Shown: positions 6,920 through 12,696 of the stretch, in pieces
Layout of the letters: each line of letters starts with the position of its first letter
Numbering within the stretch: the stretch's first letter is position 1
Source: Lachnospiraceae bacterium
GTDB taxonomy: Bacteria; Bacillota; Clostridia; Lachnospirales; Lachnospiraceae
NCBI GenBank assembly: GCA_021205045.1
Contig: JAJPYH010000068.1
Location: 1 to 17,005, forward strand
Direction of reading: 5' to 3'
Length of the DNA stretch: 17,005 bases
Position numbers and translations under genes: made by a program
The notes under the pieces: generated by a model
Seen by the model: the letters and a program-made list of their open reading frames with translations, nothing else
Database searches by the model: none
What the model was told of the DNA's origin: nothing

Positions 6920-8212
6920 ATGAAACCAGAGAGCGTAAAGCACGCAGGGGCATCCCTTGGGCTTGTGGCCGCTGGAATTGTGATGGCGGGCGTCTCGCTC
7001 ACGGGCTGCGGCAGCAGTACGGACAGTGACAAAACCGTGATTGAGATCGTGCAGTATAAGCCGGAGGCGGCGGATTACTTTGAGACGCTTGAGGAGGCGT
7101 TCAACGCCACTCATGACGACATTGAGCTGAAAATCAACTCGCCCAATGACGCCAACACGATTTTAAAGACACGGTTTATCCGGGAGGATTATCCGGATAT
7201 CATCGGAATCGGCGGCGATATCAACTATTCCTACTATGTGGATGCCGGGATTCTGGCGGACGTGTCCGATTATGTGGGCCTCACAGATATCAACGAGGGA
7301 TATCTGGAAATCCTGGAGAATCTGGAGTTTGTGCCTGTGGACGGAACCTACGGGGTTCCCTATGTGGCCAACGCGGCGGGCATTCTGTACAACGCAGACA
7401 TGTTCGAGGAGTACGGCTGGGAGATTCCGACCACCTGGGAGGAGCTGATTGCTTTGTGCGAGGAGATTTCCGATACGGGTATTTTGCCTTTTTATTTCGG
7501 ATATAAGGACACCTGGACCTGTCTGGCTCCCTGGAACGCCATGGCAGTGAGCCTGTCCGACGCGGATGTGACCAAACAGGTGAACCGGGGCGAGACCACC
7601 TTCGCGGAGGAGTACCGGGAGACCGCTGAGAAGTATCTGGAGCTGCTGCAGTATGGAGAGAGCGGACCCTTCGCCTACGGCTATAATGACGCCTGCACCG
7701 CTTTCGCCAGAGGGCAGTCTGCCATGTACATGATCGGCAGCTACGCGGCGCCGCAGATTTTGTCCGTCAATCCGGATATGAACCTGGGCTCCTTCGTGCT
7801 TCCGGCCAATGATGAGGCGGAGGGCAACACCCTGAATTCCGGCATTGACCTGATGTTCTGCGTCACCGAGGCCTGTGAAAATAAGGAGGCGGCCTACGAG
7901 GTGCTGGATTTCCTCATGGAGGATGCCAATATCCAGCAATACATAGACGACCAGACCGCCATCCCCTGTAAAAACGGTGATTTTACCCTGTCTCCCATTC
8001 TGGACGGCATGACGGAGTACATTGAGTCCGGGAATATGACAGACTTCCAGGATCATTATTATCCTTCCGAAATGTCCGTGGACGCCATGCTGCAGACCTT
8101 CCTGATCGAGCAGGATGTGGACGCGTTTCTCACGGATTTTGATACCAACTGGCAGAGGTACAACCGGGACATCATCCGCATGGTGCAGGACTATGAGGCC
8201 TCGCAGGAGTAA
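6920..8212 (+). CDS. ABC transporter sugar-binding lipoprotein (extracellular solute-binding family 1)
   Basis: The protein has 430 residues; the ATG is preceded by AAAGGAG at 9 bases. The lipoprotein signal peptide has the lipobox LTGC, with the modified Cys at residue 30. The mature protein has the family-1 (MalE-like) layout: VIEIVQYKPEAADYFETLEE, then the GVPYVANAAGILYNADMF segment, EIPTTWEELIALCEEI, and FARGQSAMYMIGSYAAP. It captures a sugar outside the membrane and delivers it to the two permeases encoded next. The adjacent GH36 and GH13_18 genes suggest raffinose, melibiose, stachyose or a similar alpha-galactoside. It is the first gene of an operon divergent from the AraC regulator. 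The substrate is inferred from context, not from binding-site residues. Confidence 0.95.
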   Translation: MKPESVKHAGASLGLVAAGIVMAGVSLTGCGSSTDSDKTVIEIVQYKPEAADYFETLEEAFNATHDDIELKINSPNDANTILKTRFIREDYPDIIGIGGDINYSYYVDAGILADVSDYVGLTDINEGYLEILENLEFVPVDGTYGVPYVANAAGILYNADMFEEYGWEIPTTWEELIALCEEISDTGILPFYFGYKDTWTCLAPWNAMAVSLSDADVTKQVNRGETTFAEEYRETAEKYLELLQYGESGPFAYGYNDACTAFARGQSAMYMIGSYAAPQILSVNPDMNLGSFVLPANDEAEGNTLNSGIDLMFCVTEACENKEAAYEVLDFLMEDANIQQYIDDQTAIPCKNGDFTLSPILDGMTEYIESGNMTDFQDHYYPSEMSVDAMLQTFLIEQDVDAFLTDFDTNWQRYNRDIIRMVQDYEASQE

Positions 8213-8233
8213 AGGAAAGGAGAGCGGATAGAA

Positions 8234-9100
8234 ATGAAAAACGATAGAAAAGTAACCTTTTTACTGATCACCATTCCGATTCTGGCGCTGTTTGTCTGTT
8301 TCAACACCATTCCGTTGATTCGCGGCGTAATCTACAGCTTCACCAATTTCAGAGGATACGGCAGCTACGACTGGGTGGGGCTGCGCAATTATATCGACCT
8401 GTTTTCGGATGAGAGGGTGGGCAAGTCTTATCTCTTTACCTTCAAGCTGGCCATTGTGACCACCATTGTGGTGAATGTGGTGAGTCTCCTGCTGGCGCTG
8501 TGCCTGAACAGCAAAATCAGGGCCAAAAGCTTTTTCAGGGGCGCCTATTTTCTGCCCAATGTGCTGGGTTCCCTGGTGGTGGGCTATATTTTCAATTATT
8601 TCTTTACCTATATTCTGCCGGCCTTTGGCGACATGATCGGCTCGGAGGCGCTGAGCACCAGCATTCTGTCCAGGACCGGCACCGCCTGGATCGGCATTAT
8701 GATCGTCTGCGCCTGGCAGTCCGTGGCCATGAACACCATCATCTATATTTCCGGTTTACAGACCGTGCCGGAGGATGTGTATGAGGCGGGCGGCCTGGAC
8801 GGCGCCACCGGCTGGAAGCAGTTCCGCTATCTGACCTTTCCGCTGATCATTCCGTTTTTCTCCATCAACATGGTGCTGTGTGTGAAAAACTTCCTGATGG
8901 TCTTTGATCAGATCGTGGCTTTGACCCAGGGCGGCCCGGCGCAGAGCACGGAGTCCATCTCCTATCTGATTTATAATAACGGCATGTCCGGCGGCCAGTT
9001 CGGCTTCCAGAGCGCCAACGCGGTAGTGTTCTTTATCGTGATCGTGGTTATCTCTGTGACTCAGATGCGGATCACTTCAAGCAAGGAGGAGCAGCTGTAA
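8234..9100 (+). CDS. ABC sugar transporter permease, MalF/MsmF type
   Basis: This is a 288-residue integral membrane protein with six predicted helices, the first being VTFLLITIPILALFVCF. The cytoplasmic EAA loop (YEAGGLDGATGWKQFRYLTF, with E184 and G190) contacts the transporter ATPase. It belongs to the binding-protein-dependent permease family. It starts 21 bases after the binding protein, behind AAGGAGAG. The C-terminus (VTQMRITSSKEEQL) and the following ribosome binding site are part of a 59-bp tandem repeat. The TAA stop at 9098-9100 overlaps the ATG of a micro-ORF. Confidence 0.95.
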   Translation: MKNDRKVTFLLITIPILALFVCFNTIPLIRGVIYSFTNFRGYGSYDWVGLRNYIDLFSDERVGKSYLFTFKLAIVTTIVVNVVSLLLALCLNSKIRAKSFFRGAYFLPNVLGSLVVGYIFNYFFTYILPAFGDMIGSEALSTSILSRTGTAWIGIMIVCAWQSVAMNTIIYISGLQTVPEDVYEAGGLDGATGWKQFRYLTFPLIIPFFSINMVLCVKNFLMVFDQIVALTQGGPAQSTESISYLIYNNGMSGGQFGFQSANAVVFFIVIVVISVTQMRITSSKEEQL

Positions 9101-9159
9101 TGAGAATGAAGACTGTGACCCGGATGCGGATCACTTCAAGCAAGGAGGAGCAGCTGTAA
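9100..9159 (+). CDS. Micro-ORF 1 created by the tandem repeat
   Basis: ATG 9100 overlaps the TAA of permease 1 (TAATG) and has AAGGAGG at 10 bases. It encodes a 19-residue peptide, MRMKTVTRMRITSSKEEQL. This is the start of the downstream permease (MRMK) joined to a copy of the C-terminus of the upstream permease. Translation is likely because signal and spacing are good, but the peptide probably has no function of its own; it may pass ribosomes on by coupling. Confidence 0.45.
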   Translation: MRMKTVTRMRITSSKEEQL

Positions 9160-9215
9160 TGAGAATGAAGACTGTGACCTGGATGTGGATCACTTCAAGT
9201 AAGGAGGAGCAGTGA
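9159..9215 (+). CDS. Micro-ORF 2 created by the tandem repeat
   Basis: ATG 9159 overlaps the TAA of micro-ORF 1 and again has AAGGAGG at 10 bases. It encodes 18 residues, MRMKTVTWMWITSSKEEQ, and ends with TGA at 9213-9215, just before ATG 9218 of permease 2. The GTG at 9212 also overlaps this stop. It forms the last link in a chain of overlapping stop/start signals between the two permeases. Confidence 0.42.
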   Translation: MRMKTVTWMWITSSKEEQ

Positions 9216-9217
9216 GA

Positions 9218-10054
9218 ATGAAAATAAAGAAAAAAAGCAACTGGGGCGCCATGACGGTTCTGATTCTGGGGCTTTCCACCATTATTTTTCCATTATATAT
9301 GACCCTGGTCATCGCCTTCAAGCAGCCCTCGGAAATGACCAATACCATCAGCGGCATCCTGTCTCTGCCCTCCTCCTGGAGCCTGCAGAATTTCAGGGAG
9401 GCCATGGAAATCACGGATTTCTGGCATTCGCTTTTTAACAGCCTGAAAATCACGGTGTCCACGGTGGTGCTGGCTGTGGTGCTGCATTCCCTGATGGGCT
9501 ACGCCCTGGGCAGAAACAAAAAGGAATCTAAATTTTATAATTTTGTATACCTCTTCATTGTCAGCGGCATGTTCGTTCCCTTCGCCATTCTGATGATGCC
9601 TTTAGCCAAACAGACGGCGGAAATGGGGCTGGACAACTGGGTGGGCGTAGTGCTATTGTATGTAGTGTTCTACATGCCCATGAATATTATGCTGTATTCA
9701 GGTTATCTGGTGAACATTCCCATTGCGTTGGAGGAGGCGGCCAGGGTGGACGGGGCTTCCACCTGGCGGACCTACTGGACCATTATTTTCCCCATTATGC
9801 GGCCCATGCACGCCACTGTGGCGGTGCTGACGGCGCTGTCTGTCTGGAATGATGTAATGACGCCTCTGGTGATCATGGCGGGCTCGGATGAAAATACTCT
9901 GCCCCTGGTGCAGCTGAATTTTCAGTCTCAGTTCGGCACCAATTATAATCTGGCCTTTGCCTCCTATCTGCTGGCGCTGATTCCGATTTTGATTTTTTAT
10001 CTGATCTGCCAGAAGCAGATTTTGAACGGTGTGGTCAACGGCGCGGTGAAGTAA
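9218..10054 (+). CDS. ABC sugar transporter permease, MalG/MsmG type
   Basis: The product is a six-helix permease of 278 residues with the canonical EAA loop EEAARVDGASTWRTYWTIIF (E173, G179). It pairs with the upstream MalF-type permease to form the membrane channel. ATG 9218 is chosen because its AAGGAGG (9201-9207) sits 10 bases away, the same spacing as in the other repeat copies; GTG 9212 (two residues longer) is the alternative, with only 4 bases. No ATPase gene follows in the window, as is common for CUT1 sugar transporters that share one MsmX/MsmK-type ATPase. An inverted repeat and a 163-base gap separate it from the GH36 gene. Confidence 0.95.
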   Translation: MKIKKKSNWGAMTVLILGLSTIIFPLYMTLVIAFKQPSEMTNTISGILSLPSSWSLQNFREAMEITDFWHSLFNSLKITVSTVVLAVVLHSLMGYALGRNKKESKFYNFVYLFIVSGMFVPFAILMMPLAKQTAEMGLDNWVGVVLLYVVFYMPMNIMLYSGYLVNIPIALEEAARVDGASTWRTYWTIIFPIMRPMHATVAVLTALSVWNDVMTPLVIMAGSDENTLPLVQLNFQSQFGTNYNLAFASYLLALIPILIFYLICQKQILNGVVNGAVK

Positions 10055-10069
10055 GGGGATGAACGGATC

Positions 10070-10123
10070 ATGAGCGATATCGGTATTTCTGATGAATTCG
10101 TCAGAGGAAAAGGTATCGCTCAT
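10070..10123 (+). repeat. Long interrupted palindrome upstream of the GH36 gene
   Basis: ATGAGCGATA (10070-10079) and TATCGCTCAT (10114-10123) are perfect 10-bp inverted arms. Between them is a second stem, TCTGAT (10088-10093) with GTCAGA (10100-10105), around GAATTC. The two 8-base gaps are symmetric. In RNA this would fold as a long hairpin about 95 bases before the GH36 start. It could set the ratio of transporter to enzyme mRNA by protecting or cutting the transcript, or be a protein site. A 36-codon ORF starting at 10070 overlaps it and is probably not a gene. Confidence 0.55.
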
Positions 10124-10217
10124 GCAGTCAGAATCATGCTTTACAGGGATCGCAAAATGCCGGAAAACGGTCGGATTTGAAAATAATCATGATATTTCGA
10201 AGGGAATGAAAAGCAAT

Positions 10218-12401
10218 ATGGCAATTATTTATCAGGAAAAAGAACGGATTTTTACATTAGAGACTTTACACACCACTTATCAGATGAAGGCGGACGGCCG
10301 CGGCGCCCTGCTCCATTTATATTATGGCAAAAAAACAGCCGGGAGCCTGGAATATCTGCTGCCCTTTTATGACAGGTCTTTTTCCGGGAATCCGGCGGAT
10401 GTGGGCAATGACCGGACCTATTCCATGGACGTGCTGCCTTTGGAATATCCGACCCTGGGGGTGGGAGACTACCGCGGGACGGCGCTGGACATCGAGAATG
10501 GCGACGGAACGGAATGCGTTGATCTGCGGTATGATTCTCATGAAATCAGAAAAGGCAAATACGCACTGCGGGGGCTTCCCGCAGTGCTTGCCCATGAGGA
10601 GGAGGCGCAGACCCTTTCTGTTATACTGAAGGACTCTGTCAGCGGCATCCGGGTGGAATTATTGTACGGGGTGCTGGAGCGGGAGGATATCATTACCCGG
10701 GCCGCAGTGATTTCCAATAAGGGCGCAGAGACGGTGATCATACAGAAGGCGGCCGGCGCCTGCCTGGATTTTCTGTACTGGGATTATGACCTGATCAGCT
10801 TTTACGGCAGGCATGCCATGGAGAGAAGCGTGCAGCGAAAGCCCATCGGGCATGGCACCTTTTCCATCGGCAGCAGGCGGGGCACCTCCAGCCATCAGTA
10901 CAATCCGGGGGTGATTGTGGCGGAGCCGCATACCACCGAAGAGCAGGGAAACTGCTACGGCCTTTTGTTTGTGTACAGCGGAAATTTCTGCTGTGAAGTG
11001 CAGCGGGATCAGTTTGATCAGACCAGGGTGCTGATGGGGCTTGGAAGGGATTATTTTCATTATCCCCTGAATCCCGGGGAGAGCTTTGTGGTGCCGGAGA
11101 CCATTTTGTGCTTTTCCGATCAGGGGCTGGGGGCGCTGTCCCGGCGATATCACGACTGCATCCGCCGTCATATCTGCCGGGGAAAATATGCCCATGAAGC
11201 CAGACCGCTGTTAATCAACAGCTGGGAGGCGGCTTATTTTGATTTTACCGGGGAGACCATAGTCAGGCTGGCCAAAGAAGCCCGGGAGTTGGGCGCGGAC
11301 ATGGTGGTCATGGACGACGGCTGGTTTGGAAAGCGGGACAATGACGACAGCGGCCTGGGCGACTGGCAGGTCAATGAACGGAAGCTGGGCATGAGTCTGA
11401 AGGAGCTGGTTGGGCAGGTCAATGATCTGGGAGTCCGTTTCGGTATCTGGATGGAGCCGGAGATGGTCTCCGAGGACAGCGATCTGTACCGGGCGCATCC
11501 GGACTGGGTGCTGCGTTTTCCCGGCAGGACGCCGGTCAGAGGGAGAAATCAGCTGGTGCTGGACTTTTCCAGGGAGGATGTGCGAGAGGCTGTTTTTGCC
11601 CAGGTCTGCGGGGTGCTGGATCAGGGAAATATTGAGTATCTGAAGTGGGATATGAACCGCAGCATGGCGGACGTTGCTTCCGCAAAGGGGGCGCCGGGAA
11701 GGGTGACCTATGATTATGTGCTGGGGCTGTATGATTTCCTGGAAAAGCTGACGGCGAGGTATCCGGAGCTGCTGATTGAGGGCTGCAGCGGTGGCGGCGG
11801 CCGGTTTGACGCGGGGATGCTTTATTATACGCCTCAGATCTGGTGCAGCGACAATACGGACGCGGCGGACCGGGTTTTCATTCAGTATGGAACCTCCTTT
11901 TTTTATCCGGCCTGCGCGGTGGGAGCCCATGTGTCCGCCGTGCCCAATCACCAGACGGGGCGGAAGGTGAGTCTGCAGACCCGGGGCGTTGTGGCGATGG
12001 CGGGAACCTTTGGGTTTGAACTGAATCCGGCGCTGCTGACTGAGGCGGAGAAGGCTGAAGTGAAGGAACAGATTCGGTTTTGGAAAAATGTGGAGCCGTT
12101 GGTCAGAGAGGGAGATTATTATCGGCTCAGCAATCCCTATGAGGAGGCGTTTGCGGCCTGGGCGTTTGTGGATGAGAATCAGGAGCGGGCGCTTCTGAGC
12201 GTGGTGATGATGGAGAAGCATGGGAATATGGCGGTGAGCTATGTCAGGCTGCGGGGGCTTTTGCCGGAGGCGGAGTATGTGAATTCGCGGGACGGCAGGG
12301 TGTATTCCGGAGCGGCGCTGATGAATGCGGGGATTCCGCTGCCTTTGGAGATGGGGGATTACCGGGGGTATCAGGCGGAGTTTCGGAGAACGCAGGGATA
12401 G
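10218..12401 (+). CDS. aga: Alpha-galactosidase, glycoside hydrolase family 36
   Basis: The enzyme removes terminal alpha-1,6-galactose from raffinose, melibiose and stachyose by a retaining mechanism in the cytoplasm. From ATG 10218 it has 727 residues, the usual GH36 length, and starts MAIIYQEKERIFTLET as the family does. Starts at 10206 and 10092 are less likely. The layout is an N-terminal beta-supersandwich, a TIM barrel, then a C-terminal beta domain. Active-site motifs are VVMDDGWFG (D366, D367), FGIWMEPEMV, LKWDMNR with nucleophile D478, CSGGGGRFD, and WCSDNTDA with acid/base D548. As I recall, these are the same residue numbers as in the Geobacillus enzyme, supporting this start. There is no signal peptide. 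Unlike AgaSK of Ruminococcus gnavus, no kinase domain is attached; that domain lies on the next gene. The ribosome binding site (AAGGG at 13 bases) is weak. Confidence 0.96.
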   Translation: MAIIYQEKERIFTLETLHTTYQMKADGRGALLHLYYGKKTAGSLEYLLPFYDRSFSGNPADVGNDRTYSMDVLPLEYPTLGVGDYRGTALDIENGDGTECVDLRYDSHEIRKGKYALRGLPAVLAHEEEAQTLSVILKDSVSGIRVELLYGVLEREDIITRAAVISNKGAETVIIQKAAGACLDFLYWDYDLISFYGRHAMERSVQRKPIGHGTFSIGSRRGTSSHQYNPGVIVAEPHTTEEQGNCYGLLFVYSGNFCCEVQRDQFDQTRVLMGLGRDYFHYPLNPGESFVVPETILCFSDQGLGALSRRYHDCIRRHICRGKYAHEARPLLINSWEAAYFDFTGETIVRLAKEARELGADMVVMDDGWFGKRDNDDSGLGDWQVNERKLGMSLKELVGQVNDLGVRFGIWMEPEMVSEDSDLYRAHPDWVLRFPGRTPVRGRNQLVLDFSREDVREAVFAQVCGVLDQGNIEYLKWDMNRSMADVASAKGAPGRVTYDYVLGLYDFLEKLTARYPELLIEGCSGGGGRFDAGMLYYTPQIWCSDNTDAADRVFIQYGTSFFYPACAVGAHVSAVPNHQTGRKVSLQTRGVVAMAGTFGFELNPALLTEAEKAEVKEQIRFWKNVEPLVREGDYYRLSNPYEEAFAAWAFVDENQERALLSVVMMEKHGNMAVSYVRLRGLLPEAEYVNSRDGRVYSGAALMNAGIPLPLEMGDYRGYQAEFRRTQG

Positions 12402-12510
12402 CAAAAGGGTCGCGCAACAGCTTCCGCAGTTCACGCTCGGTTTTGCAAGGGCTGCTGAGGCCGGAAGCTTTCTGTCTGGCACTGTTATTTTCGGTGAAAT
12501 TGAAAGTGCA

Positions 12511-12547
12511 CGATTCTGTTGCGTATAACGATTCTGTTGCGTATAAT
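12511..12547 (+). promoter_or_regulatory. Promoter formed by an 18-bp tandem duplication
   Basis: CGATTCTGTTGCGTATAA occurs twice head to tail (12511-12528 and 12529-12546). The first copy supplies TTGCGT (12519-12524) as -35. Seventeen bases on, the second copy plus one base supplies a perfect TATAAT (12542-12547) as -10. Transcription would begin near 12554 and give the kinase-phosphorylase fusion gene its own promoter, about 145 bases upstream of its start. Confidence 0.65.
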
Positions 12548-12574
12548 AGTAAACGACTTTTTGTCGTTTACTAT
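12546..12574 (+). promoter_or_regulatory. Perfect 12-bp palindrome at the transcription start, probable operator
   Basis: ATAGTAAACGAC (12546-12557), TTTTT, then GTCGTTTACTAT (12563-12574) form a perfect inverted repeat overlapping the -10 box and start site. A second copy of the right half with its T-run (TTTTTGTCGTTCACTAT, one change) lies at 12653-12669, about 95 bp further on. A repressor bound here would block the promoter, and the second site could help. It does not look like a terminator because the T-run is in the loop. The rest of 12402-12696 shows only a weak inverted repeat (AGCTTCCG / CGGAAGCT, about 12420-12473) and no gene. Confidence 0.55.
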
Positions 12575-12696
12575 CGCGCCGATTGTGGGCTGCATAAGCG
12601 GCTTTATTCCCCGCATGATTGTGTGCATCCTTTTCAGAGTGAAGACAGGTTATTTTTGTCGTTCACTATACAATGTGATTTAAAGGAGAAATAGAA

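Larger units (their letters stand above)
9054..9223 (+). repeat. 59-bp tandem repeat, about three copies, spanning the permease gene junction
   Basis: The period is exactly 59 bp. Copies begin at 9054, 9113 and 9172, each starting CTGTGAC and containing GATGCGGATCACTTCAAG, the AAGGAGG ribosome binding site and TAATGAGAATGAA. The first two copies match except at a few bases. The third has G/C to T/A changes and lacks the six bases CTGTAA before TGAGAATG. Each unit holds the end of permease 1, a ribosome binding site and a start codon. The repeat therefore multiplied the stop-RBS-start junction between the two permease genes. Confidence 0.95.

Noticed and set aside
7163..8056. 297-codon ORF on the minus strand
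   Set aside because: It is antisense to the sugar-binding lipoprotein gene, with no ribosome binding site or recognisable domain.
10070..10180. 36-codon ORF between permease 2 and GH36
   Set aside because: Its start is one arm of the palindrome, its codons look random, and its ribosome binding site is too distant at about 12 bases.
11211..12482. 423-codon ORF on the minus strand
   Set aside because: It lies entirely antisense to the GH36 gene, whose motifs are intact, and its Pro/His/Arg-rich translation is typical of a G+C-rich shadow frame.
12402..12696. A riboswitch or sRNA in the GH36-fusion gene gap
   Set aside because: Apart from the promoter, the palindrome and a weak inverted repeat, there is no conserved-looking fold that I can match to a known class.
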